Shown here piece after piece: positions 5,961 to 13,276 of a stretch of 38,127 nucleotides of DNA. Numbering within the stretch: the first letter of the stretch is position 1; every line of letters starts with the position of its first letter. The stretch comes from a virus, in IMG/VR virus record IMGVR_UViG_3300044798_000141, positions 1-38,127 of that record; one strand, written 5' to 3'. The notes under the pieces are model-generated. The model made no database searches and was not told where the DNA came from. It worked only from the letters and a program-made list of their open reading frames with translations. The position numbers and the translations under genes are program-made.

Positions 5961-5973
5961 GTAGACTGGGGAC
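5961..5973 (+). repeat. Degenerate start-associated repeat next to P2
   Basis: GTAGACTGGGGAC matches 10 of 13 bases. GACTGGGGA (5964-5972) can pair with TCCCCAGTC (5930-5938) in the loop of the preceding hairpin, so it could hide the antisense sequence in cis. It touches the -35 of P2. Confidence 0.5.
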
Positions 5974-6002
5974 TTGACATGGGCTTGATAGCAGTACAGA
6001 AT
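5974..6002 (+). promoter_or_regulatory. Promoter P2 upstream of the HNH/replication genes
   Basis: TTGACA (5974-5979) and CAGAAT (5997-6002) with 17-bp spacing, the same design as P1. A second possible -10, TACAAT, lies at 6007-6012 but is too far from this -35. Likely drives 6114 onward. Confidence 0.5.
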
Positions 6003-6017
6003 CGAGTACAATATGCG

Positions 6018-6076
6018 TGGTGGCCTAGATGAGGCTCATGACCCGATCGAAGCCGGACCTATCCCCGGGGCCACCA
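6018..6076 (+). ncRNA. Structured leader before the HNH gene
   Basis: TGGTGGCC (6018-6025) pairs perfectly with GGCCACCA (6069-6076) around a 43-base interior that has GC-rich segments able to pair further. It lies at the expected 5' end of the P2 transcript. It does not fold as a tRNA (no proper T-arm) and I do not recognise a known RNA family. Confidence 0.4.
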
Positions 6077-6113
6077 TCATCAAATTGGACAGGAAAGGAT
6101 AGGTGAAAGACAA

Positions 6114-6674
6114 ATGCCATATAAAAATCCTGAAGACGCTAGGGCGCGCCAGCAACGATACAATGAAGCAAATCGCGAAAACAAACGACAATATGCGCGT
6201 TGGTATTATGGCGAACATAGAGAACGGTTGCTGGAAGAGGACCATATAGCCTATGTTGCAGACCCCGAGAAACGGCTGACTGCCTCTAGGGAGTATGGCA
6301 AGGCTCACCCCAAAGAACGATTACAGAAGTTTCTCAAATGGTTGAAGACCCCCAACGGTATAGCGTACAACCGCGCTCGAAAGCACAGGGGACGGACAAC
6401 CGGGAAACTTAACATACTGGCTTTTTATATGGGGTGTGCCGAACTTGGTTGGCATTGTCAGATGTGTGGCAAGGAACTAACAAAAGAGACTGTCACCATT
6501 GACCATATCCTTCCCGTCAGTAAGGGCGGAACAAACACTATAGAAAATTTACAACCGCTTTGTAGAAGCTGTAACGGAAAAAAGGGCAATCGCTCCATGG
6601 CAGTAATGGTTGGTCCCGAGATAGAACGTCTGGACACTGGCAAGAACATGAAACAGGCGGTGATCCATGTCTAG
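6114..6674 (+). CDS. HNH endonuclease, free-standing homing type
   Basis: A 186-aa protein. The HNH domain occupies residues 115-160: CQMC (115-118), the catalytic DH at 130-131 in TIDHILPVSKGG, N145, and CRSCN (150-154), so both zinc knuckles are present. Residues 1-70 are basic with short repeats (RENKRQYARWYYGEHRERL) typical of phage homing HNH enzymes. The gene is visibly more A+T-rich than its neighbours, which suggests recent transfer. ATG 6114 follows GGAAAGGATAGG. Its end overlaps the next gene by 8 bp. The flanking genes are intact, so no intron is implied. Confidence 0.85.
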   Translation: MPYKNPEDARARQQRYNEANRENKRQYARWYYGEHRERLLEEDHIAYVADPEKRLTASREYGKAHPKERLQKFLKWLKTPNGIAYNRARKHRGRTTGKLNILAFYMGCAELGWHCQMCGKELTKETVTIDHILPVSKGGTNTIENLQPLCRSCNGKKGNRSMAVMVGPEIERLDTGKNMKQAVIHV

Positions 6675-7194
6675 CCGCATTCTTTCCGACAGTATTCTGA
6701 CGTCAGAGACGTTGGACAAACTTTGCCCGGAACAAGAATGTCTGTGGTACCGGATTCTCGTGTCAGCGGATGACTATGGCTGCATGGATGCGAGACCGAT
6801 TGTGGTGCTTGCCCGCTGCTATCCCCTTCGGATCGGAAAAATTCAGCCTGAGCAGATAGCGGAGTGGCTGCAGAATCTTGCCCAGGTTGGCCTCATCACC
6901 CTGTACCAGGTCGAGGGGAAGGATTACCTTCGAATAGCCAAGTGGGAAGAACATCAGCGCATCCGCACGAAACGGCACAAATGTCCGCTACCTGCTGCAG
7001 ACGGTGACAATTCACAAGACATTGCGGCCACTCTGAACAAACTGGCGCAATCTGCGGCAATCTGCGGCGACTTGCGGCAATCTGCGCGAATTGCGCCTTC
7101 TTCTGAATCCATATCATTACATTCTGAATCCATTCCGAATCCTTTACCCACACATTCTTCTCTTCAAAAACATAGAAGCATGAGACAAAGATAA
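6667..7194 (+). CDS. Replisome organizer / replication initiator-like protein
   Basis: A 175-aa protein whose first 100 residues (SRILSDSILTSETLDKLCPE, YRILVSADDYGCMDARP, LRIAKWEEHQRIRTKR) match the winged-helix N-terminal domain common in phage replication initiation proteins of the replisome-organizer type. The C-terminal 75 residues are low-complexity because the DNA under them is an iteron-like array (7045-7097) and an A+T-rich stretch, as in lambda gpO, where the origin lies inside the gene. No helicase or helicase loader is seen nearby, so host proteins are probably recruited. Confidence 0.75.
   Translation: MSSRILSDSILTSETLDKLCPEQECLWYRILVSADDYGCMDARPIVVLARCYPLRIGKIQPEQIAEWLQNLAQVGLITLYQVEGKDYLRIAKWEEHQRIRTKRHKCPLPAADGDNSQDIAATLNKLAQSAAICGDLRQSARIAPSSESISLHSESIPNPLPTHSSLQKHRSMRQR
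7021..7150 (+). other. Candidate replication origin inside the initiator gene
   Basis: From 7045 come near-tandem units: GCGCAATCT, GCGGCAATCT, GCGGCGACTT, GCGGCAATCT, GCGCGAATT, with a further TTGCGGCCA at 7022. They are followed by TTCTGAATCCAT at 7100-7111 and again at 7122-7133, then CATTCCGAATCC, in A+T-rich sequence. Repeats followed by an A+T-rich stretch within an initiator gene match the lambda-type origin plan. Inference from layout only. Confidence 0.55.
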
Positions 7195-7203
7195 CCGACA
7201 ACG

Positions 7204-7216
7204 ACGGACTGGGGAG
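7204..7216 (+). repeat. Start-associated repeat copy before the antirepressor
   Basis: ACGGACTGGGGAG, identical to the consensus except for the first base; it ends 7 bp before ATG 7224 and gives the ribosome binding site GGGGAGG. Confidence 0.8.
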
Positions 7217-7223
7217 GTCTACA

Positions 7224-7949
7224 ATGGCAAACGAACTGCAAGTGTTTCAGTACGAGGCACAGCAAGTAAGGACCGTCAACAAGGAAGACGAACCGTGGTT
7301 CATAGCAAGAGACGTCTGTGAAGTCTTGGCAATCGCGAACACATCGCAAGCGCTGGCACGGCTGCCGGACGTCATGAAGGGTCTCAGTACTGTGGATACC
7401 CCTGGTGGAAAGCAGACGGTGACTGTCATTACAGAAGCTGGGTTGTACAAACTGGCCTTCTCGAGCCGGAAAGACGAAGCGGAGAAGTTCACCAACTGGG
7501 TAGCGTCTGATGTTTTACCTCAGATCCGCAAGACAGGTAACTATAGTCTGCCGAGCTCCAAGAACGTCTATGGTATCCTCCGCGGACTGGTCGATGACCT
7601 GGAGCGTCAGGACCAGCAGATCGCCGCCGTGAACCTGAGAGTCGACAAGGTCATCAAAGGAATCCCTGCGCTACCGGTACCTTCCAACGCGAGCGAGGAA
7701 TTTGTCACACCGAGTCAGATCGGACGCATGTTCAACCCCCGGCTTTCTGGTCAGGAAGTGAACCGACTGATGAAGTTGGCTGGTTTGCAGTACAGAGTTG
7801 GAGACGAGTACATTCCAAGTGACCGGGGCAAGATCTACGCCAAGACGTTACCCGTGCAGCTGGACAATGGTCACTGCGTTTTTCAACTGTATTGGCAGAG
7901 GAAAGTTTATAACTTTATCAGTGAAATATTGGTTGAGTGCAAGATATGA
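7224..7949 (+). CDS. Bro-N domain phage antirepressor
   Basis: A 241-aa protein. Residues 1-110 are a Bro-N/ANT domain (FQYEAQQVRTVNKEDEPWFI, ARDVCEVLAIAN, ITEAGLYKLAFSSRK), found in phage antirepressors that counter the lysogeny repressor. A coiled segment follows (125-150), then a C-terminal domain of about 80 residues (FVTPSQIGRMFNPRLSGQEV) like those of KilA-C/antirepressor proteins. Translation probably depends on the start-associated repeat, so it would be a natural target of the candidate antisense RNA and a key point for the lysis-lysogeny choice. Its stop overlaps the next start. Confidence 0.85.
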   Translation: MANELQVFQYEAQQVRTVNKEDEPWFIARDVCEVLAIANTSQALARLPDVMKGLSTVDTPGGKQTVTVITEAGLYKLAFSSRKDEAEKFTNWVASDVLPQIRKTGNYSLPSSKNVYGILRGLVDDLERQDQQIAAVNLRVDKVIKGIPALPVPSNASEEFVTPSQIGRMFNPRLSGQEVNRLMKLAGLQYRVGDEYIPSDRGKIYAKTLPVQLDNGHCVFQLYWQRKVYNFISEILVECKI

Positions 7950-8578
7950 GCAACTACAAGGTGAAGATCTGCCAGGTCTGCGGAAAGGAATATCAGCCGA
8001 CGAGTCCCAATCAGAAATATTGTGTGCAATGCGGACCAGAAGGGAATAGAGTCCGTGCCGCTAAGTGGGCCAAGGAAAACCCCGAGAAGGTAAAGGCAAA
8101 AGAGGCCAAGTACTGTAAGGCTAATCCTGAAAAGCGTAAAGCAAAGGATCTCAAATGGGCCAGGGAGAATACTATCAGAAAGAAGACGACCGATGCTAGG
8201 CGATACGCGGCTCATCCAGAAATATCAAAGGAGTTGAATTCAAAGTGGTATAAGGAGCATCCCGAGCAGGCGCGATTCAAGTGCGCCACACGTCGTGCTG
8301 GCAAGTATGCCAACACACCCATCAGCGAATTGCTGACGTCTACCGAATGGCTAGCGATCTTGGCTGAGGCTGCCGGTCGCTGCGCCTACTGTGGCAAGGA
8401 AGCGAAACTGACCCTCGATCACGTCATACCGCTGTCGAAGGGCGGGAAACACTCGGCGTCCAATGTTGTACCAGCGTGCTTGCGCTGCAATTCATCCAAG
8501 AAGAACTACACGGTTGAGGAATGGAACGCAAAGAAACTGGCGATACAAATGTGGACAAACAGCGAGGTAACGGTATGA
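7946..8578 (+). CDS. HNH endonuclease with N-terminal zinc ribbon
   Basis: A 210-aa protein starting at ATG 7946, overlapping the antirepressor stop (ATGA). Residues 9-29 form a C-x2-C...C-x2-C zinc ribbon; 44-110 are Lys-rich repeats (NPEKVKAKEAKYCKANPEKR); the HNH core lies at 146-183 with CAYC, LDHVIPLSKGG (DH at 158-159), N173 and CLRCN. The repeat region is A+T-rich compared with neighbours. It probably acts as a homing-type nuclease inserted between the antirepressor and the small glycyl-radical gene. Confidence 0.85.
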   Translation: MSNYKVKICQVCGKEYQPTSPNQKYCVQCGPEGNRVRAAKWAKENPEKVKAKEAKYCKANPEKRKAKDLKWARENTIRKKTTDARRYAAHPEISKELNSKWYKEHPEQARFKCATRRAGKYANTPISELLTSTEWLAILAEAAGRCAYCGKEAKLTLDHVIPLSKGGKHSASNVVPACLRCNSSKKNYTVEEWNAKKLAIQMWTNSEVTV

Positions 8579-8856
8579 CTGAGCTCGAAAACGGCGACCT
8601 TGTCCTGGACAACGGTGTCATCATCCCTGCCGAGAAACGGACACGGTGCGAGGTTTACAGCCGTGTGGTTGGCTACCTGAGGCCTGTTGCCCAGTGGAAT
8701 CTCGGCAAGAAGGCGGAATGGGCAGACAGGAGCGTCTTCGATCCATCCCTGGGACGCAAAGGGAAAATTGTGAACATTGGGGCTGAACAAGGCATAAGTA
8801 GTGAACCTGTCGTGCAGACAGGTGAGGTAGGGGGTATCCTGCCAGCAATTACCTAG
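8575..8856 (+). CDS. Stand-alone glycyl-radical segment resembling the C-terminus of anaerobic ribonucleotide reductase
   Basis: A 93-aa protein. Residues 25-53 (CEVYSRVVGYLRPVAQWN, then LGKKAEWADR) match the C-terminal end of class III reductase NrdD, which carries the catalytic glycyl radical; here the candidate glycine is G33. The zinc-binding cysteine cluster of full NrdD is missing, apart from C25. A plausible role is to replace the damaged radical tail of host NrdD, as GrcA (YfiD) does for pyruvate formate-lyase. That role is inference. ATG 8575 overlaps the previous stop (ATGA). Implies an anaerobic host. Confidence 0.75.
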   Translation: MTELENGDLVLDNGVIIPAEKRTRCEVYSRVVGYLRPVAQWNLGKKAEWADRSVFDPSLGRKGKIVNIGAEQGISSEPVVQTGEVGGILPAIT

Positions 8857-8872
8857 GAGAGAAGTGAGGAAC

Positions 8873-8908
8873 GACGCGCTGTTGAGCGTCAAATACCCAT
8901 AGGGGTAT
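8873..8908 (+). terminator. Two small hairpins after the glycyl-radical gene
   Basis: GACGC/GCGTC (8873-8877 and 8886-8890) and ATACCC/GGGTAT with loop ATAG (8893-8898 and 8903-8908). No T-run follows. They separate the previous operon from the doubled start-associated repeat. Confidence 0.35.
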
Positions 8909-8920
8909 GGCAGCAAAATA

Positions 8921-8953
8921 GCGGACTGGGGGAGATATATGCGGACTGGGGAG
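8921..8953 (+). repeat. Tandem start-associated repeats around the start codon of the NinG-like gene
   Basis: First copy GCGGACTGGGGGAG (8921-8934, one extra G) ends 4 bp before ATG 8939. A second, perfect copy GCGGACTGGGGAG (8941-8953) begins on the last base of that ATG and is read as codons Arg-Thr-Gly-Glu. So one copy is the ribosome binding site and the other is inside the coding sequence. Confidence 0.8.
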
Positions 8954-9466
8954 CTCGTACGGCATACACCATTACGGCGCACGGCATTTAAGAAAAGCGG
9001 ACGAACCTTTAAGGCGAGCAGTCGAACGGGCAAGGTCGGCAAAGGTGTTGCAGCTGCGCAGATACGCAGGTGCGGCCTGGTAGTCTTGCGCAACGAGAAC
9101 GACAAGATCTGTGGCGACATCGTTCGCTTCCGTGACGGCATGGTCTGCCGGCATTGCCACCAGCACGTCGAAGGTTCCAATGCCGAATGGTCTCATATTT
9201 TCGTCCGGGAACTCCTTGGCACGCGCTGGAACTCTCGCAATGCCGTCTTGCTGTGTTCGGACTGTCACCACGGCTGGTGGGAGGGCTTGAGCCGGAAGGA
9301 CCAGCTCGCCTGGGCGACCACACAGCTGGGCGAAGGTGAACTGGATCAGCTTTGGGCTGAGTCCATCGCCTTGCTCCACGACCGACAGGCTTTCTACGAG
9401 TCTGAAAACGCCAGGCTCAAAGCCGAATACCGTACCCTCACCGGGCAGGCATGGAGTGCGAAATGA
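8939..9466 (+). CDS. NinG/HNH-like nuclease
   Basis: A 175-aa protein. It begins with the RTPLRRT-like basic segment (residues 9-25) seen in NinG/Rap and related phage HNH proteins. The zinc/HNH part is at 70-115: CRHC (70-73), WSHIFVRE (84-91), N98/N101, CSDCH (106-110). Lambda NinG (Rap) resolves recombination intermediates, and a similar role or a packaging-linked role is possible. Start at ATG 8939, whose second to fifth codons are a copy of the start-associated repeat. Its stop overlaps the next ATG. Confidence 0.7.
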   Translation: MRTGELVRHTPLRRTAFKKSGRTFKASSRTGKVGKGVAAAQIRRCGLVVLRNENDKICGDIVRFRDGMVCRHCHQHVEGSNAEWSHIFVRELLGTRWNSRNAVLLCSDCHHGWWEGLSRKDQLAWATTQLGEGELDQLWAESIALLHDRQAFYESENARLKAEYRTLTGQAWSAK

Positions 9467-10011
9467 CCTGCATCGTGGGCTTCAGCACCAAGCGCAAAGT
9501 CTATATCGGCGGGGATTCAGCTGGTCTTTCTGGATGGACGCTGACGGTGCACAAGGATCCCAAGGTGTTCACGAACGGACCCTGTATCATGGGCGGGTGT
9601 GGCTCTTTCCGAGTAAGAGATCTGCTGCGCTATGCCTTCGTGGTTCCTGAGAGACATCCTGATGAGGACATCGATAAGTGGATGCGAACAACGTTTGTCG
9701 ACGCCATCCGGAGCTGCTTGAAAACAGGGGGTGTTGCTGAGAAGGATAAGGAAGTAGAAAAGACTGGCGACAGTTGGATTCTTGTCGGCTACGAGGCTCG
9801 ACTGTTCAAGGTCCAGAGTGACTACCAGGTAAGCGAGGCGCTCGACCCCTATGACGCCACCGGGTGCGGCGAAGAATACGCCAAGGGCGCAATGGCGGCA
9901 ATGATTCGGGCGGGAGATATTGCGCCCGAGGACATGATTCGTATTGCCCTGGAGATCACAGAGCGCAACTGTGCAGGCGTCAGGGCGCCCTTCAACATTG
10001 TGTCGCTATGA
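9463..10011 (+). CDS. Proteasome/HslV-like Ntn hydrolase
   Basis: A 182-aa protein. If the initiator Met is removed, Thr becomes residue 1 and the sequence TCIVGFSTKRKVYIGGDSAG places Asp at 17 and Lys (in HKDPKV) at 33, the same positions as the Thr1-Asp17-Lys33 set of proteasome beta subunits and HslV. A later GCGEEYAKGAMAAMI segment resembles the helix of that fold. It is thus probably an N-terminal threonine hydrolase; substrate unknown, and no regulatory ATPase is encoded nearby. ATG 9463 overlaps the previous stop; ATG 9451 is in frame but lies inside the upstream gene. Confidence 0.75.
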   Translation: MTCIVGFSTKRKVYIGGDSAGLSGWTLTVHKDPKVFTNGPCIMGGCGSFRVRDLLRYAFVVPERHPDEDIDKWMRTTFVDAIRSCLKTGGVAEKDKEVEKTGDSWILVGYEARLFKVQSDYQVSEALDPYDATGCGEEYAKGAMAAMIRAGDIAPEDMIRIALEITERNCAGVRAPFNIVSL

Positions 10012-10033
10012 GCGGTTGGAAGCGGGCGAAGAA

Positions 10034-10567
10034 ATGAAATGGTCATCGCGCACGTCGCGCCGCATCGACTACAGCAAGATCGCCCTCATCCTGTTCGTCG
10101 TGGCGCTTGTCCTGTTGCTGGCCATGATGTTCACACTCCTGGCACCCAAGACAGCAACGGGAGGAGACATTGTCAATTTCCGAGTCGCTCGCAGGATGGC
10201 AGCCGTAGCCCTTCCTCTAGACAACGTGACGACACGCGCATCAGCGCCTATAGCAATTGTGATATGCGAGATCACAGCTTATTCACCGACCGTTGCTGAG
10301 TGCGATGCCTCACCACTGGTAACTGCCAGCGGCAAGCGCGTATACGTTGGCGGCATTGCTGCAGACTTGCGGGTTCTGCCGTTCGGGTCCATTGTCATCA
10401 TCCCAAACTACAACAATGGAGACCCCTGCACGGTCATCGACACAGGCGGCGCCATCAGGGGGCTGAAACTGGACGTGTTCCTGTGGTCGACCGAAGAAGC
10501 AATACATTGGGGTCGCCGGAAGAACGTCCGGGTGGAAGTCTTGTACATTCCGAAGGGGATGCCGTGA
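10034..10567 (+). CDS. Membrane-anchored 3D-domain protein (RlpA/MltA-like barrel)
   Basis: A 177-aa protein with one membrane segment (residues 15-37) and an extracytoplasmic 3D domain: the three conserved aspartates are in ECDASP, VIDTGG and KLDVFL, and ASGKRVYVGGIAAD and LPFGSIVIIP are typical. 3D domains occur in cell-wall-remodelling proteins such as lytic transglycosylases and Gram-positive resuscitation factors. Being anchored and away from the lysis genes, it may alter the host wall during lysogeny or genome entry. Start at ATG 10034 (after GCGAAGAA) is chosen to keep the anchor. Its stop overlaps the next GTG. Confidence 0.75.
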   Translation: MKWSSRTSRRIDYSKIALILFVVALVLLLAMMFTLLAPKTATGGDIVNFRVARRMAAVALPLDNVTTRASAPIAIVICEITAYSPTVAECDASPLVTASGKRVYVGGIAADLRVLPFGSIVIIPNYNNGDPCTVIDTGGAIRGLKLDVFLWSTEEAIHWGRRKNVRVEVLYIPKGMP

Positions 10568-12597
10568 AATCCCGTCCCGTCGAGAGCGGATGGTGTGGCA
10601 GTCTGTTTGAGGAACCCATTGAGCAGGTACACCAGCCTTCGGATCGTTGCGTCTGTCATCAGGACTGCCCGGAGTACGAGGCTTGCGAGACGGAGGCTCT
10701 CGATAAGAACAGCAAGATCTACTTTTATCTTCGCTGTGTGAAGGGCAAGTTTCCAGCCTGTGCCGCGTGTCACTGCATGACCTGTGAACGGTATCACGAA
10801 TGTAAGGACGGGCCCGCAATGGGACAGCCCGGTGGCACTCGTTACCGTATGTGCCATCGACCTATCAGCATCACTGGCTGCCCGGACTATGTACCTGTTG
10901 TCGAACACCCAGTTCCTGAGCAGGGAGAAGGAACGCTGATCCGTCATGGAAACGAAACGTGGAGGCAATATGAGCTGAATGGTCACCTTGTTGAAGAGTT
11001 TGTATCGACAGACAATCCGAAGCCGTCAAAACGCCAGGCTGGAGAGAAGCGGGAGATATCCCATCTGAACAATGTTCTCGACCAGCTGCGTGCCGAGGGT
11101 ATTGAGCCGGCGCCTATTGTCGAAGCTCCTGACAAACCCTCGAAGCCTGCCAAGGTGAAGAAGCCAGCGAAACTCAGGAGCGCGGACTATAACGGCAACG
11201 CTCTCCCTGGGAGCAACGCCGAAATCTGCAGTCATTGTGACTGTGAGACCTGCGGACTAAACCAAGCACATCTGGACTATACGGACAAGGAATGGAAGGG
11301 TTGCCCTGCCTGCGGCTGTGACCAGTGTCTGGGAAAAGACGAGCTCCAGCCGATAACGCTCTGCGGACGCAAGGCTGCTCTCACTGCCGAAGTCATGGGC
11401 AACACCGAGAGTCAACTGCCGCGGGAACAGTTGCATGTTAACCAGGTCCAGCGTTACGTCCGACCAGCCGAATCCGCAGAGGGGTCATGCACTGCCTGTC
11501 AGTGCCATACTTGTGGGTACCGCAACCTGAACTGTGCGCTCAATGGCGATGAACCAGTCCTCATCTGCTCGACCTGTTGGCTGAACCACCCGCATCACTG
11601 GAAAGTCTACGCCGCGATCGTCAAGGAATGTCCCCACTGGCGCGACGCTGCGACCTTCCCCGCGGACATCCTGGCTCCCGGCATGGGGCCATGTCCTGCA
11701 GAACCCTGTCAGCTCATGTACAACGGCGAAGGCGGCCCGTGTCTCTGCCATTCCTGCAAGCATGGAACACCCGATTGCGATAGCACGTGCGGTGTCCCCG
11801 GCTACCCGATGGAGACGGGGCAGTATGCTTGCGAATGGTACGCGCAGAAAGTGGTTACAGTCGAAGCAGTCATGCCCCCAGCTGCCGATCTCGACGTTCC
11901 TGACCTGGTCAAGGTGGGCGAGCTGGTGACCCGGCTGCACGCCAGAGGGTATATATACGAGATCCGCAAGGTGACGCGCGTCGAGAAGACGGACGCCGGC
12001 TGGCAGGTCTACGGCGACCTCTGGGATGACTTTCGACACCCACGGCGCAAGAACGTCAGCAAGAACGAGCCAATTATCCGCTATGGCGTCACCGGCTGGA
12101 AGGCCGAGAACGGCAAGATCGTTCCACTGGGGCAGAAGGTTGTGGAGGACACCTTCAGCGCGATGTACGACGAGACGCACGCTGACGAGCGGCTTATTGT
12201 TCTCACCCTCGAGCAGGTCGAGCAGCTGGTGGCTATCGAAGAAGCGGAAGACGTCAACGGTCCGACCTGGTACACACATGTGTGGCTGAAGCCTGAAGGT
12301 TCAAAGGGACACAAGAACGAGCAGGGTTATCTCGAGGATCCAAGAAAGCGGTGGCCGTTGCTCGGGCATGCGCGGTTCGTGGATACGTCGGCTGCCGCGG
12401 TCGCAAAGATTCCACCGGGCCGTCGTTCAGACGTCTGCCAGGATGAACCTGAATGCGAACACTGTCTCTGTTACACCTGTCAGCATCAGAAGGCCTGCCG
12501 CTTGGACAACACGCTGAATTGTTGTTCGCCATGCAAGACATCAGGTGGAGCTCATCACCACAAAGCCGTCGACTGTGAAGGGTATAGTCAAGTCTAA
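10564..12597 (+). CDS. Large cysteine-rich protein with repeated CxxCxCxxC modules
   Basis: A 677-aa protein from GTG 10564 (GTGA overlap with the previous gene). Five exact C-x2-C-x-C-x2-C cores occur at residues 66-74, 222-230, 247-255, 309-317 and 631-639, with a reduced sixth at 393-398. Most are followed by more Cys and end in a C-P-x-(W/Y)-like or C-E-(W/G)-Y element, so the protein looks like a string of zinc-binding (or Fe-S) modules. Between them are a Lys/Pro linker (180-205) and a Cys-free domain at about 440-615. No signal peptide. I recognise no known function; multi-finger nucleic-acid or protein binding is the natural guess. Confidence 0.6.
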   Translation: MKSRPVESGWCGSLFEEPIEQVHQPSDRCVCHQDCPEYEACETEALDKNSKIYFYLRCVKGKFPACAACHCMTCERYHECKDGPAMGQPGGTRYRMCHRPISITGCPDYVPVVEHPVPEQGEGTLIRHGNETWRQYELNGHLVEEFVSTDNPKPSKRQAGEKREISHLNNVLDQLRAEGIEPAPIVEAPDKPSKPAKVKKPAKLRSADYNGNALPGSNAEICSHCDCETCGLNQAHLDYTDKEWKGCPACGCDQCLGKDELQPITLCGRKAALTAEVMGNTESQLPREQLHVNQVQRYVRPAESAEGSCTACQCHTCGYRNLNCALNGDEPVLICSTCWLNHPHHWKVYAAIVKECPHWRDAATFPADILAPGMGPCPAEPCQLMYNGEGGPCLCHSCKHGTPDCDSTCGVPGYPMETGQYACEWYAQKVVTVEAVMPPAADLDVPDLVKVGELVTRLHARGYIYEIRKVTRVEKTDAGWQVYGDLWDDFRHPRRKNVSKNEPIIRYGVTGWKAENGKIVPLGQKVVEDTFSAMYDETHADERLIVLTLEQVEQLVAIEEAEDVNGPTWYTHVWLKPEGSKGHKNEQGYLEDPRKRWPLLGHARFVDTSAAAVAKIPPGRRSDVCQDEPECEHCLCYTCQHQKACRLDNTLNCCSPCKTSGGAHHHKAVDCEGYSQV

Positions 12598-12712
12598 GTA
12601 GCTAATCATCCCCAACCCGACCATCACTGCCAAAGCGGGCCAATGACAAGTTCAGGTAAGGGGCTGTTGCATAAGAAAAGAGGGCGCACCATGGAAACGT
12701 ATGGAGGCGCAC
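12598..12712 (+). other. Intergenic stretch without clear features
   Basis: 115 bp with no convincing promoter, strong hairpin or repeat. It contains the ribosome binding site GGAGG (12704-12708) for the next gene. Confidence 0.5.
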
Positions 12713-13276
12713 ATGACCGGATGGCACGGATGGTCTCAGAGTCCTTTACATGTACGTGGGTTCAAGACACTTGAGAGAGGCGGCAGGATTACGGCGCTGC
12801 TTTATCAGGGAGGCAATGCACGGAATGTTGTGCGTGCTCTTCGTCGGCAGTTGCGCAAGGAAGAGCACAGCGAGTTTGTCGGCGCCGTTATCTTTGGCCT
12901 GAGCCGTCGTTTCGACCTATTGTATGAGGTTGGTGATGGTGGATTTAGAAACGGGAAGCATGTGACATTTCTTACCATCGGGCATTGGAGGCATTACAAT
13001 TCGGAACGAATCCGAGAGCGAATCGTCTTGCCCGAGGAACCGAAGAAAAGCTACCCGCATGTGTGTGTGCGTATTCCGACGGGGACGCCGAGCATCTGGC
13101 ATACTGCGAATGATCGTTACCGGGTGAGGGTTGGTGGACACTACCTTGGGACGTATGACTCGTTTCCACTGGCCATCTCTGCGAAGGCTTTGTATAGAAA
13201 GCACCATCCCGGACGTCATCCATTGCTTAGTAACGAGTCCCTCCAAGGGCTTGCTAATGCAGGGATGCGCTCCTAG
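12713..13276 (+). CDS. Hypothetical protein with C-terminal AP2-like DNA-binding domain
   Basis: A 187-aa protein starting at ATG 12713, four bases after GGAGG; the in-frame ATG at 12701 lies before the ribosome binding site. The last 65 residues (RYRVRVGGHYLGTYDSF, then SAKALYRKHHPGRHP) match the AP2-type three-stranded DNA-binding fold often joined to phage HNH enzymes, but no HNH core is visible here. The first 110 residues are basic and unassigned. It may be a nuclease relic or a stand-alone DNA-binding protein next to the packaging genes. Confidence 0.5.
   Translation: MTGWHGWSQSPLHVRGFKTLERGGRITALLYQGGNARNVVRALRRQLRKEEHSEFVGAVIFGLSRRFDLLYEVGDGGFRNGKHVTFLTIGHWRHYNSERIRERIVLPEEPKKSYPHVCVRIPTGTPSIWHTANDRYRVRVGGHYLGTYDSFPLAISAKALYRKHHPGRHPLLSNESLQGLANAGMRS

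Noticed and set aside
6018-6076. tRNA-like or HEARO-like RNA before an HNH gene
   Set aside because: The outer stem is good, but there is no T-arm or anticodon arm for a tRNA, and the HNH protein is far shorter than the RuvC-HNH (IsrB) type linked to HEARO RNAs.
10300-10563. Upstream extension of the cysteine-rich protein
   Set aside because: Overlaps the 3D-domain gene in another frame; GTG 10564 with the GTGA overlap is the better start.
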